Shown here one piece after another: positions 29,301 to 37,096 of a DNA stretch of 64,000 nt. The translations under genes were made by a program, and so were the position numbers. The notes under the pieces are model-generated. The model had not been told where the DNA came from and did not search any database. It saw only the letters and a program-made list of their open reading frames with translations. Every line of letters begins with the position of its first letter. Position 1 is the first letter of the stretch. Location: NCBI RefSeq assembly GCF_003268005.1, contig NZ_CP014213.1:2687501-2751500 (forward strand), written 5' to 3'. The DNA comes from Methanosphaera sp. BMS (GTDB lineage Archaea > Methanobacteriota > Methanobacteria > Methanobacteriales > Methanobacteriaceae).

Positions 29301-30000
29301 TTAATTGGGAATATGTGAAATTACCATCCTCTGCATATAATATTGTCTTATCAGGATTTTCTTTGACTGCATTTTCAAATATCTTATTAATCAATCCTTC
29401 ATTGGCCAGTTCGATTTTAAAATCTTCATCCATATCCATCTCTTCAACAATAGAAATGTTTTTCAATAATTCATTTTCATTGTTGAACTTAGCAATCAAT
29501 ACATTTAAAGCATGTAAAAATGCATCAATTAGTTCTTTTGAATAGGATGAGGAGTCATATTCCACAATTATCTTTTCATCGTCGTATGATAATATGAATT
29601 TATAACTTTCCTTTGAATAGTCACTTGTTGCAAATAAAATTTCGCTTTCAAAGTTTATTTCTTCATCATCGGAATAATCATTGTATTTTGTTTTAAAATC
29701 AGTGAGATATTCACTTACAGATAAATTTGTATTGAAATGATATCCTGCTGCTTGTCTGTTATAAGTTATCAGAATATCTTTTGAAAAAGAGAATTTTACA
29801 AGATTAAATATGAATATTGCAAGTAATATGTTATCTTTTGCCATTTCATATTTGTCTGTTAACTCATTAATTTTATCCTGGTATTCAATTGTTGATGTTA
29901 AATAACTTGTTTGGCTATCTTTTACATCGGGTGAAATTGTTGTCGGATAATCGAATGAATTTATCAATGTATAAGTATTGTCTGGTTTATCAATTTTCAT
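20386..30000 (-). CDS. Three-module non-ribosomal peptide synthetase with terminal thioester reductase
   Basis: 3204 residues, cytoplasmic. Order: half condensation-like region (about 1-200), A1 (213-690), carrier 1 (IGLTSL near 721), C (HHLIVDG near 898), A2 (1203-1680), carrier 2 (IGLTSL near 1740), C (HHIIMDG near 1915), A3 (2220-2700), carrier 3 (IGGTSL near 2762), and an SDR-type reductase with GATGFLG near 2850 and YLNSK near 3005. All A domains have the TSGSTGxPKG loop and an A10 lysine. It should join three building blocks and release the product as an aldehyde or alcohol. A1 has Ile where the alpha-amino-binding Asp235 of GrsA lies, while A2 and A3 keep FD. Modules 2 and 3 share near-identical DNA blocks. 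No phosphopantetheinyl transferase lies in the window. The start is ATG with a weak GGGAT upstream. Leahy et al. reported a related NRPS with MatE and switch genes in Methanobrevibacter ruminantium, from memory. Confidence 0.95.
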   Translation of the reverse strand: MKIDKPDNTYTLINSFDYPTTISPDVKDSQTSYLTSTIEYQDKINELTDKYEMAKDNILLAIFIFNLVKFSFSKDILITYNRQAAGYHFNTNLSVSEYLTDFKTKYNDYSDDEEINFESEILFATSDYSKESYKFILSYDDEKIIVEYDSSSYSKELIDAFLHALNVLIAKFNNENELLKNISIVEEMDMDEDFKIELANEGLINKIFENAVKENPDKTILYAEDGNFTYSQLNSKANKIANGLIQRGVQVEDKVMFMMKRNSDLIATVLGIVKAGAAFIPIDPKYPEKRINQILEDSDSRYVITSKDIDYDGENRINVEELLNNNDDSNPPVNLNPDNLCFLIYTSGSTGKPKGVMITHRGISNYIANVEENQPIYQLNHACEKFISISTVSFIVFLREIFGTILNGLPVVFANDEESINPLKLVKLFEKTAADGFGSTPTRLLEYLELKEIQEAVKKCKIIIVGGESFPPVLYDNLSKYTDALIYNSYGPTEVTIASHYKLMDNPNVTAGWSMLNVVDKIMDIDGNQLPPYVTGEIYVGGAGIARGYLNNQEQTDKVFSTINNIPYYNTGDLGKKDKYGELYVLGRNDTQIKLRGLRIELSEIETAISNYENITLSKVMVKKVNDVEHLCAYYTASNEIDINKLKEQLGLTLPDYMVPSYYTQLDTFPKTPNGKINFKKLPEPVVTDEEIILPRNNIEEEIYSIVSKIMNTDKFGVNTNLFSIGLTSLSVIKLITHLYKNLKIELNVTDILKYRTIEEIASQISSQEKVEYEKQEYYPLTSNQLGVYFDCMKNPDSLTYNLPKMMRYTHEINPDKLKSSIIQAINNHPYLKTQIVMKDGTIYQKRDDDSNINELIQITDELNVNEFVRPFKLDEEKLFRFQIVEKNMLLADFHHLIVDGISLNILFDEIARIYDDKDYELEQMDGYEYTLNELKMEESHKFNEAKKFFEDKIKDFDEATVIPQDINGDENLANVKVKDILFNQDKIDNFCHENNISQNNLFLSVVSLVLSKFVYNKDLLIATISNGRFNPYQEKTLAMMVKTLPLALNLDSSFTIEQYLHYINNQWLDVLANSSYPLTRISDELNITPEILYAYQGKIIEDIHMDGMTIKREAIGDSGVKFKIMINVEEIDDKYNINCEYNDQLYSDEYIDILLNSIRIVVEKFITLYNNTQLKEISITEEDNWTPTDLEYIDIGEKRVNKIFESCVEENGDDVAVYACDGRYTFNQLNNKANRIANALIKKGVNIEDKVMIILKRNSNFIASMFGILKAGAAFIPIDSDYPKDRIEHVLRDSNSKYIITDEIIKIKNLDLSEYNNYLLNINDLLEEENTKNPETNVTESNLAYLIYTSGSTGLPKGVMLEHQNLANFTYPHPDNVYTYELATNYKKEDYRVLSTITVAFDVFLEETMCSLLNGVPIVLADDNTYKDPKATMELVEKYKANVYTATPSRILQYLQIKQIRKDMLKFKVYAIAGEPFPNRLYEDLSANTDAHIFNVYGPTETTISCNTALLSNNNITVGKELFNVKEQIMDLDSNPLPTNVIGELYIAGLGVSRAYHNRPENNAKSYTTINDIRYYKSGDLAKRGLDGQIYVYGRLDNQIKLRGLRIEIGEIESAISKCEAIKDVAVVVRNINDNDYLCAYYTVYEEYKKDDEYSIDIDKLREKLEDSLVYYMIPTFFTELDKFPRTPNDKVDLKNLPEPQTDIDNYKNPSNEIEEKLWDIISEILNISSFGVDTDLFTIGLTSLTMMQVVSEIYEEFKTQLMITQVMKSKTIEKISMLIKEDKIEEYDTQNMYPLTPNQLGVYFECVKKPEDLSYNMPIKIEFGSEIDPHKLKSAIITAINNHPYLKTRIIMNDGEVYQERRDNLTIDEFVEITDDPADEDNFVKTFVLDEGPLFRFKICENTTLLADFHHIIMDGTSLNIFFDEIAKIYDDKDYTIEEIDGFEYSLNEAKIEKSNLYKEAELFFFDKIKEFEEATLISPDLNGQKENGVSLEKTSYLKKEDINRFCDEHNINPNNLFMAVTSFVLSKFVYNKNVLIATLSNGRYTKAQEKTLAMMVKTLPLALKLNTELSISDYLSYINEEWLNVLTYSSYPLTKISSDYDITPEFLYTYQGMINENIEIDSRSVKREFIDYNFLKFNMGVQIEDIGDEYKVICQYNNELYSDDLINTFVDSFNIVLNKFITYNENTPLNSISIVEKDCISIDDIEIEAIPEYRINKIFENCVKENSEDMALYASDGTYTFNQLNTKANRIANALIKLGVGVEDKVMIVLKRNSNFIASMFGILKAGAAFIPIDSDYPKDRIEHVLTDSNSKYIITDDIVEIKNIDLSEYKEHLLDINDLLEEENTSNPESDVKGENLAYLIYTSGSTGVPKGVMLEHRNLANFTYPHPDNVYTYELATNYKKEDYRVLSNATVAFDLFLHELMCATLNGVPVVFADDDEYKDPKKTLDLIKKYDVTVYTATPSRLLQYLDIDEIKDEMYKFKVYSIAGEAFPKRLYELLREKTDAKLFNVYGPTETTISCNTVELKNENITVGKALFNVHEEIMDYDSNPLPSNVIGELYIAGSGVSRAYLNRPEKNKEAYTEINNVRFYKSGDFAKRADDGNVYIQGRLDNQIKLRGLRIEIGEIESAISKYEAIKDVAVVVRKIKNNQHLCAYFTVGDKYFDAHRKSNEFSFDINELKKSLSEKLTYYMVPTVYMQLDEMPQTLNGKTDLKNLPEPELIRKYVAPENDVEAFFANAFAEILDLDKVSVTDNFFEIGGTSLLVTKITMAAINRNYEVYYGDVFKNPTPRQLADFVYNGASTKVAEESKYDYEQINKLLKKNNLKYLVNKDMDDSLGDILLTGATGFLGIHVFKELINTQDGNIYCFVRSHGSLSGEDRLKSLLFYYFSEDYSELFGKRLHVIEADITSFSDFEKMMTYNVDTIINCAANVKHFSNSTDIEDINLGGVINGLKFAKLKECKYVQVSTYSVAGLSIDNFPPEDEIFTEDKLYIGQNLDNAYLNSKFLAERAILEAAVEDDMDVKIMRAGNLMARSSDSEFQINYQSNGFINRLKAFVNIGKMSYDMLDNPVEFSPIDITAKSIVELSKTPKECTVFHTYNSHTVTFADVIEIIRDLNINIECCEEEEYQEALQDALNDETKQDALSGIITNVGEGQIKSKWLPVDNKFTIQSLYRMGIVWPLIDKEYIYNFIKHLRDVDFF
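22772..22919. repeat. Intragenic near-identical block in NRPS A3 (pair of 25823-25970)
   Basis: About 148 bases matching 25823-25970 with only a few substitutions, offset 3,051 bases (1,017 codons, one module). It spans the A3-motif region of adenylation domains 3 and 2. A further block near 23101 matches 26152 at the same offset. Confidence 0.85.
25823..25970. repeat. Intragenic near-identical block in NRPS A2 (pair of 22772-22919)
   Basis: The partner of the block in adenylation domain 3. Flanking parts of the two modules are clearly diverged, so the high local identity suggests gene conversion after module duplication. Confidence 0.85.
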
Positions 30001-30261
30001 ATGTATCCCATAATCATTTATTAATTAAGTTTATGTTTAATCAAATATTTAAATATGAATTATTTTATTGATAAACCTTTATACAATGGTTTTTTATAAT
30101 GATTGGTGTTATAAATAGAAATAAATGAATTTGATATGATAATGTAATTGTAATGATGAATGTTTACATAGCCGTAATTAAAAGAGGGATATTTAACAAT
30201 TAACCATAAAAAAGAAAAAATGGGAGATGAATGTTTAACTCATTTAAAAATTAAGTATTGT

Positions 30262-32751
30262 CTATGATATCGTCAATGATTTGGATGAGTATTTGATTGG
30301 ATTGGATTGTGTGTTTCCGTTGTAGTTAATTGTTATTTCATATACTCCAGGGTTCATGTAGTTTGGTATTGTGTATTCCCATTTTGCCAGTCCTTTTGTT
30401 ATGTTTTTGGTTGTGTATATTTCCTCGAAGAATTCCGTGACTATTGGTACGGTTTTTCCATTTACTTTGAAGACATATTTTCCACTTATGACTGGTGTTT
30501 TGGTGTTTTTGTTGGTTAATGTTGCCGTTAGATTTACTGTTTTACCTGGTGTTGCTTTGATAGGGTTTATTTTTACAACTACGTCCTGTTTGGATATGTT
30601 TATTGTTGAGTTGATGACTTTTGTGTTGTATCTGTAGTTTTCACCGAGGGTTATTTTGAATTTGTTTTCACCAGGTGGTAGGTAGGGTACGATTATTTCG
30701 GTGTCAAGTATTGAGTTTGATACTGTGAGTGTTTTTACTGTTCTGTCTCCTAGTTTTATTGCTACTTGTGTGTTTCCGTAGATTTTGTTTCCGTTGGTGT
30801 CTGTTAGTGTTTGTTTGATTCTGATTTTTTGTTCGCTTGTTCCGTTTAGTTTTATTGTGAATGTTTTGTATGTTCCTTTGTTAACTGTCATTTTGGTGCT
30901 GTTTTCTGCTCTGTTGAATCCTGTTTTTGAGAATATTGCTGTTACTGTGTATTCTTTTCCACTGTAGCTTGCAAGTGTCATTGTAAGAGTACCTTTACCG
31001 TTTTTGATGGTTATTGCGGATGTCTGTGTGTTGATGTCTTTTATGCTTAATCCGTTTATTTTAACTACTGCTGTTCCGTTTACTGCTTTTTTGGCAGTGT
31101 CGGTTATTGTTAGGTTGATTTTGATTGTTTTTCCTGTGTCAACCTTTTTAGGTGCCTGGATTGTGATAATGGCATCTTTTTTATCAAATGGAGATGTGTT
31201 ATTTTTGATGGTGGTCTTACTTGAATTGGTACTTACCACAGAATTATCTCCATACAGATTATCTGCAACCAAGTCGTTATTGAATACGTTAACGTTATCG
31301 CAGTTTCTTATATAAACTGCTTTGGAATTATTGTTGCGGTCTGTTGCTCTGACTTTATTGTCTTTAACTATTATGTTGTCGGATGCTTCCTGTATATGAA
31401 TACCGTTATTGGATGGGGGAATGTACTCTGCGAGGGTAGAATTTCGGGCACTGTTTCCGCTTAATGTCATTTCATTGTTTGTTATGTTGCTGTTTTTAGA
31501 ACCGGATAGTCCGATACCCATGGCATATTCACCACTTACGTTCATTGTATTGGAATCTATGTTGCTATTGTGGACGTTGTATATTTCAAATGCATATCCG
31601 ATTTGTGCATCTATTTTCACATCATTGTTTTTTATGGTTATGTTTTCCGTTCCACTTGCCACTGTATTTGTTGCTATTATTCCAAAGCTTACAGTATCTT
31701 CATCAGGTGTGGCGTTGATGATTCTTGCATCAACCTTATTGTTTTGAATCAGACAGTTGGTAGCTTTATCACCTAATTGTATGCCATTGCTATATCTGAT
31801 ACTTGTGGCAGTGATATTATTGTCCAATACTTTGATGTTGTCTATGGAGTTTAAGACATTGATTCCATATACAAATCTTGCATCGCTTACATGTACATTA
31901 TTATTTTTGATTGTTACATTGGATATGATTTCTTCAGGATATCCCTGTACTTCTATCGCATCTATTGTACCTGTAAATTCATCAACGGCATCTTTATGTT
32001 TTTTTGCAGTAACGGTATTATTTTCAATAAGGGTATTGTTTGCTTGGTTAACTATTCCAAAGGTAAATGCCATATTTTTACGTTCTGCATCATCAAAGTT
32101 AATGTTCTTTGATGGTCCTTCCACATTCACGATGTTATTTACTATTATTACATTTTTTGCTTCATTACGTATGCCTTCGGTCACGCCATCGGCATTTTTC
32201 AGTGTAACCTTATTGTTTGTGATATTGGTGTTTTCTGCCAGATTCAGAATTGCATTATCATAATCGGTTGTCGTGATTGTAATGTTTGATAACAGGTTAT
32301 TTCCGGCTTCATCCGATATTATTATCTGTCCGCCAGTAAGTTTTGCATTATTTCCTATAACCTTCAATCCAACCTTGTCTATGTAGAACTCCATGTCCTT
32401 AAATGTTCCGGATAGGATTATGGTATCGTTTTCCTTAACATTTTTGGTCGTTGATCCATCTCCTAAATCGAAATATCTTCCAATATTTGTTTCATCGACG
32501 TTATAGGTTGCTTTTTTAATATTTTTTGATTCTTTGTTTATGCTTGTAGTCTCTTGTCGTGTTTTTAACTCATCCTGTGTATCCATGGGTATGGATGTAT
32601 CCTGAATGTTAATATCCTGTGAATTTGAATCAATATCATCTACTTCGCCATAGTCCTCTGGATTCATTTGACTGGCTGATACTGTGGATATACCTAAAAT
32701 AAGTATTAATAGCGATATTAATAGGATTATCTTATCTGTATTTTTATTCAT
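30262..32751 (-). CDS. Adhesin-like surface protein (beta-helix plus Ig-like repeats), paralogue of the 13 kb adhesin
   Basis: 829 residues: signal peptide (IILLISLLILILGISTVSA), an acidic/polar linker, beta-helix repeats at about 85-515 with NNxV/NNxI turns, then Ig-like domains to the end. The C-terminal 310 residues differ from the 13 kb adhesin at only a handful of positions, including Ala to Thr in the PGKxVNL segment and the last residue, Thr to Ser. N-terminal halves align but are diverged, so binding specificity could differ on a shared stalk. The SD is CAGGAG. The gene lies 261 bases upstream of the NRPS on the same strand. The ligand and anchoring are unknown. Confidence 0.8.
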   Translation of the reverse strand: MNKNTDKIILLISLLILILGISTVSASQMNPEDYGEVDDIDSNSQDINIQDTSIPMDTQDELKTRQETTSINKESKNIKKATYNVDETNIGRYFDLGDGSTTKNVKENDTIILSGTFKDMEFYIDKVGLKVIGNNAKLTGGQIIISDEAGNNLLSNITITTTDYDNAILNLAENTNITNNKVTLKNADGVTEGIRNEAKNVIIVNNIVNVEGPSKNINFDDAERKNMAFTFGIVNQANNTLIENNTVTAKKHKDAVDEFTGTIDAIEVQGYPEEIISNVTIKNNNVHVSDARFVYGINVLNSIDNIKVLDNNITATSIRYSNGIQLGDKATNCLIQNNKVDARIINATPDEDTVSFGIIATNTVASGTENITIKNNDVKIDAQIGYAFEIYNVHNSNIDSNTMNVSGEYAMGIGLSGSKNSNITNNEMTLSGNSARNSTLAEYIPPSNNGIHIQEASDNIIVKDNKVRATDRNNNSKAVYIRNCDNVNVFNNDLVADNLYGDNSVVSTNSSKTTIKNNTSPFDKKDAIITIQAPKKVDTGKTIKINLTITDTAKKAVNGTAVVKINGLSIKDINTQTSAITIKNGKGTLTMTLASYSGKEYTVTAIFSKTGFNRAENSTKMTVNKGTYKTFTIKLNGTSEQKIRIKQTLTDTNGNKIYGNTQVAIKLGDRTVKTLTVSNSILDTEIIVPYLPPGENKFKITLGENYRYNTKVINSTINISKQDVVVKINPIKATPGKTVNLTATLTNKNTKTPVISGKYVFKVNGKTVPIVTEFFEEIYTTKNITKGLAKWEYTIPNYMNPGVYEITINYNGNTQSNPIKYSSKSLTIS
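30272..31200. repeat. Direct repeat copy B (929 bp) flanking the NRPS cassette
   Basis: Partner of 13048-13976, in the same orientation and without indels. Together the two copies bracket the complete NRPS-MATE-STAS-kinase-phosphatase operon. Confidence 0.9.
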
Positions 32752-32797
32752 AGATTAACTCCTGCTTCTTTTATCAGCATATGATTATTTTAAAAGA

Positions 32798-32809
32798 CTT
32801 TATATAATA
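32798..32809 (-). promoter_or_regulatory. TATA-box candidate for the 30.3 kb adhesin
   Basis: On the minus strand TATTATATAAAG lies about 48-59 bases before the ATG, leaving room for a short leader containing the CAGGAG SD. The match to the archaeal TATA consensus is good; there is no experimental support. Confidence 0.4.
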
Positions 32810-32956
32810 CATATTATGATTTTTAATAATATTAATTTATGCATAATTACTTATTTATTTAGAATTGGTTCAAAATTAGTTGATTATTTATTTTGCATCT
32901 TTGGGGTTTAAGATTGAAGTTGTAAATAATTTAAAAAGAAAAAAAGATAATGGTGG

Positions 32957-35900
32957 TTAATTGGTAACCACTAATATGTCTTTAAAGTCTACTCTTGCAC
33001 CGGTTAGTCTGTTGTTACCACTGTAAGTAACAGTAATGGTATTTTTACCGATTAATGATTTTGTAATTGGTATCTTAATAGTTACTATACCATTCTGTGG
33101 AACCGCTACTATTGGATTTCCATTAGCATCTTTAACAGTTACTCCTTTGATTTTAAGTGCCACTTTACCTGATACGGCATTGTGTGTTAAGGATTCGTTG
33201 GTAATACGTACTTTCATGGTAATGTTTTGACCGACTTTGGCAGTTGTTTTGTTAAGTTGAATTACAGTTTTCATTGGATATACATCAAATGCCCTTTCTG
33301 CTCTTGCAGAGGTTAATGTGTCTGTTCCACCGTATACAAACTGTACGACGTGTTTCTGGAATACGCTGTAACCGACTGGTATGACATAGTTGTATGTTGC
33401 TATTCCATTAACGATGTTTGTTGTACCGATAGTCAATCCATTGATTTTAACTGCTACTTTTCCACTTGTTAATGCTTTACCGTTTTGGGTGAATTTTGCT
33501 TTGAATGTGATAGGTGAACCCACTGTACCGTTTGAGTTGTAAACGGATGCTACAACCTGATTTTGAATACCAAGTATCGTTGAAATATTGCTTTCTGCAA
33601 ATTGATCGTTACCATAGTATTTGATTACCAGTGGAAGTGTTGTAATAGGACTGTTTGATGGTATTTTGTATGAATGTGTTATTTTACCGTCTGTCAATGT
33701 TTTTGTTGCAAGTTTGGTGCCGTTTAATATGATGTCCACTTTACCGTTCATATTGTTTCCAAGGTTATCTTTAACCGTTGCATTTATCTGAACAGTTGAA
33801 CCCGGTGTTCCAAGTACTTTGTTTGCTGTTATGACTGTTTTTGTTGCATTTTTGGTTATTGCTGCGGTTGCACGTGCAGTTGAGTTCTGGAAGTTTGTAC
33901 CGCCCATAACTACGATAATATCATAGTTACCTGCTCTCCAGTAATTAGGAATGCTATAAGTTATTGTTGCTTTGCCATCTGTAATCTTACTTGTTCCTAC
34001 AGTGGTACCACCGAGTCTGAATGTTGCAGTTACATTTGACACGTCTTTTGTTCTTGAGCTCATGTATGCAACAAGGGTGATTTTTCCACCTACCTGTCCA
34101 TCAACATTTTTAGCACTACATTTTATTGGGTATAGGTAGTTGTTTTGAATCAATGCTTTGGATTCGTTTTTAACTGCCTTGTCACCGAAGGTTTTATTTC
34201 CTTGTAATGAGTTGTTTGTCACATTGTTTTGTACGCTGTCATAATCTATGTATACTGGCCATTGTGCGTTGGTTTTAATTGTGTTTGCAGTTACTGAGTT
34301 GTTGTGTGATTTTTTACTTAGGAATACTCCCTGGTCTCCTGCTGGAATTGAGTCTGAATGTGCATATCCGACTATTGTACCGTATTCTTTCTGTGTAATA
34401 TCGAAGATGTTTCCTTTAATGGTGTTGTGTGTTGAAGCTTCACTTGCTACACCGTATGGTTGGGTACCTTTTATTTTAAATGTGTTGTTTTCTATTGTGT
34501 TGTAATGGGTGTGGTATAATTCAGTGGCATATGTTGCTGCACCTTTTGCTGTAATGTTGTTGTTTGTAAGTGTTAGGTTTCTGCATGATTCGAATACTAC
34601 GCCATATCCATAGTCTGCATAGTATCTGTTGCTTTTTCTTGGCGTGATTGTTATGGTGTTCTGATCAACTAGTGTGTTTACACTGTTTAATCCGGCAATG
34701 AACCCTTCAGTACAGTATCCACCAAGTACTTTAACGGTGTTTTTTCTGAAGGTATTGTTTGATGCATTGTGGGTTAGTATTGACTGACCCCATGGAGCAC
34801 CTAATACTCCCATACCATAGGCGTATGGTCCATAACTGTCAATGTATACCTGGTTGTATGTTACATTGTTTTCATGGCTGTCGAAGTATATGTCTATACC
34901 GACAATACTGTTTTTACATTCATCAGTAGGTCTTGTATAACCTTTGAATTCGGATTTTGTATTGATTACGTTGCGGTCTATTGAATTTAATGATGAGTAT
35001 ACAAGTACGATTCCATGATTGTGTAATATTTCTTTAATGGTACCTATTTTATCGTTGAACATTATTTCATCATAGTATTCATATGGGATAGCACTTTGAT
35101 TGATGAATATGTTGTTGTTTTTTATCACATTCAAGTCTGATGAATAGATAAACATACCATTGTTAACTAGGTTTCCGCTAGTGTTTATTTTACAGTTTGT
35201 AATGGTGTTACCTGATGATACATATAAGAATATACCAAAGCTTTCGGTATTGTCGAAGTTAGTGATGTTTACATTGGTAATGTTACAGTTATTCACCTCT
35301 AATAACTCAAGACCATGTCTGTTAATGTGTCCAGGTTTTTTATTGTTAATTCTTATGTCTTTTACTGTTGATGAATCTGCATCTTCCAGCAATGTTATTG
35401 TACCTGTATTGATTACACAGTTCTGACCGATTAAGTGTACTTTTTGTGGGAATTGGAAATCCTTATTGTTGAAGGTACCTTTTAGGATTACGGTATCATT
35501 CTTGCTAATCTTTGAATTTGCTATGCCTTCCTCATCAAAGTATTGTACATAGTTGGAATCTGTAATGACAAATGTCTTGTTTGATTCCGGAAGTTCTGCT
35601 GATGAACCGATAATTGGTGCCAAGTATGCTTTTTCCAATCCTTTACCGTTTTTGGATGACAATACGTTGGATTCGTCAACTGTTACAAATGATTCATCTT
35701 TACTTCTGGCACCGGCTTCTGAAAAGTCAATCGCATAGGCTGCCTGTGAACTAATCACATTGTTTTTGACGGTAATATAGTTCACCTTCTTGCTCGACGA
35801 CTGCTTCTTGAAGTAAATACCCGTCTTTCCACTTGTAATATTGTTTTTTCGAATATTTATGTTCTTATGGTTACCTTTGGCGTATATACCATATCCTTCA

Positions 35901-37096
35901 GTGGATAAGATGTAATTGTTTGTTACATTCACATTACTTGAACCGATAATTATTCCGGCACCACTGTTTGAGTAGATTCTATTGTTTTCAATAACAACAT
36001 CCGGTCCACCGGTTTCAATACCTACTGTGGAGAAGTTAACCCTTACTTCGTTGTTTTTAACAATAGCTCCTTCACAGGCATATATACCTTGTGCCGTAGC
36101 GTTTACCTTGTTGTATGTGATTGTATTGTTTTTGAAGTCCTGTGTGGATATACCACGATATCCCTGATTTACCGTGTTGTTGTGGATAATGTTGTTTTTA
36201 CCCATAACCTGTATGGTATAACTCCATGATGTGTTTCCACCTGTTACATAGTTGTGCTCAATTATGTTATTGTCACAGTATCCTCCACGGAATAAACCTG
36301 AACCATATGCACTAAAGTAAATACCATTAGCACGGTCGCTTGAAACTGTATTGTTTACAATCTTGTTGAAGTAACAGTTACCCATAGGTAAAGCTGTGTG
36401 TGTACGGTTATAATTTGAATCACCAATATCGACTACTCCTGCTGTCTGGGTAGTTTTGATGGTGTTGTTAATGATGGTACTTTCGTTCATCTCATCACAT
36501 GCTATTGCAAATGCAAATACACCATGTACGTGTATCGTGTTATTTGCAATGTATAAGTTTTTGGTGATGTTGGTATAGATACCTGTACCATATGGGTTAT
36601 TGTTGTGTATTGTTAGGTTATGGACTTGACTTCCCTGTGAATTCAAACCCTGAACATTTACAGAACAATTGTACAGTTTTGCAGTTCTTCCTACGCTGGT
36701 AATGGTTACGTTTTTCTTATCTATGGTAAAGTTAACACCTTTAAACTCACCTTGTAAGTCAAGAACATCTCCAGCCATTACTTGACCACTACTGATGGTT
36801 TGATTTGTTTTCGGATCTTTTGTAAAGAAATTGTTGTAATTCTTGGATGTTATAACTGTTACCACAGGTGCTTGTTTAATATTTTTATCTTCTGAATTGC
36901 TAATTTTACTGGAATCAGTGCTTGCTTGAATATCCGTTTTTTCAGATATCTGAGCTGTATGGGTGGTTACACTACTGTCTTTAACATCAAGTGTATCCTG
37001 AGTATCGCCAGTAATGTTGTCACTTGCCGATACAGCTGTAACGCTAAGCATGAATAAGATTACTGTTACCAATAAAAATTTATTTATGCCTTTCAT
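32957..37096 (-). CDS. Large adhesin-like surface protein (two beta-helix regions plus Ig-like repeats)
   Basis: 1379 residues. A signal peptide (FLLVTVILFMLSVTAVSA) is followed by a polar linker. Two beta-helix regions at about 90-480 and 510-1010 each open with the same lead-in, a YxxxF(T/D) strand then xGDVLDLQGEFKG or KNDTVILKGTFNN, showing an internal duplication. Many N-glycosylation-like NxT/NxS sites are present. Residues 1010-1379 form about four Ig-like domains. The SD is AGGTGA. It lies just upstream of another adhesin on the same strand. It is assumed to be displayed outside the pseudomurein wall; the ligand is unknown. Confidence 0.8.
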   Translation of the reverse strand: MKGINKFLLVTVILFMLSVTAVSASDNITGDTQDTLDVKDSSVTTHTAQISEKTDIQASTDSSKISNSEDKNIKQAPVVTVITSKNYNNFFTKDPKTNQTISSGQVMAGDVLDLQGEFKGVNFTIDKKNVTITSVGRTAKLYNCSVNVQGLNSQGSQVHNLTIHNNNPYGTGIYTNITKNLYIANNTIHVHGVFAFAIACDEMNESTIINNTIKTTQTAGVVDIGDSNYNRTHTALPMGNCYFNKIVNNTVSSDRANGIYFSAYGSGLFRGGYCDNNIIEHNYVTGGNTSWSYTIQVMGKNNIIHNNTVNQGYRGISTQDFKNNTITYNKVNATAQGIYACEGAIVKNNEVRVNFSTVGIETGGPDVVIENNRIYSNSGAGIIIGSSNVNVTNNYILSTEGYGIYAKGNHKNINIRKNNITSGKTGIYFKKQSSSKKVNYITVKNNVISSQAAYAIDFSEAGARSKDESFVTVDESNVLSSKNGKGLEKAYLAPIIGSSAELPESNKTFVITDSNYVQYFDEEGIANSKISKNDTVILKGTFNNKDFQFPQKVHLIGQNCVINTGTITLLEDADSSTVKDIRINNKKPGHINRHGLELLEVNNCNITNVNITNFDNTESFGIFLYVSSGNTITNCKINTSGNLVNNGMFIYSSDLNVIKNNNIFINQSAIPYEYYDEIMFNDKIGTIKEILHNHGIVLVYSSLNSIDRNVINTKSEFKGYTRPTDECKNSIVGIDIYFDSHENNVTYNQVYIDSYGPYAYGMGVLGAPWGQSILTHNASNNTFRKNTVKVLGGYCTEGFIAGLNSVNTLVDQNTITITPRKSNRYYADYGYGVVFESCRNLTLTNNNITAKGAATYATELYHTHYNTIENNTFKIKGTQPYGVASEASTHNTIKGNIFDITQKEYGTIVGYAHSDSIPAGDQGVFLSKKSHNNSVTANTIKTNAQWPVYIDYDSVQNNVTNNSLQGNKTFGDKAVKNESKALIQNNYLYPIKCSAKNVDGQVGGKITLVAYMSSRTKDVSNVTATFRLGGTTVGTSKITDGKATITYSIPNYWRAGNYDIIVVMGGTNFQNSTARATAAITKNATKTVITANKVLGTPGSTVQINATVKDNLGNNMNGKVDIILNGTKLATKTLTDGKITHSYKIPSNSPITTLPLVIKYYGNDQFAESNISTILGIQNQVVASVYNSNGTVGSPITFKAKFTQNGKALTSGKVAVKINGLTIGTTNIVNGIATYNYVIPVGYSVFQKHVVQFVYGGTDTLTSARAERAFDVYPMKTVIQLNKTTAKVGQNITMKVRITNESLTHNAVSGKVALKIKGVTVKDANGNPIVAVPQNGIVTIKIPITKSLIGKNTITVTYSGNNRLTGARVDFKDILVVTN

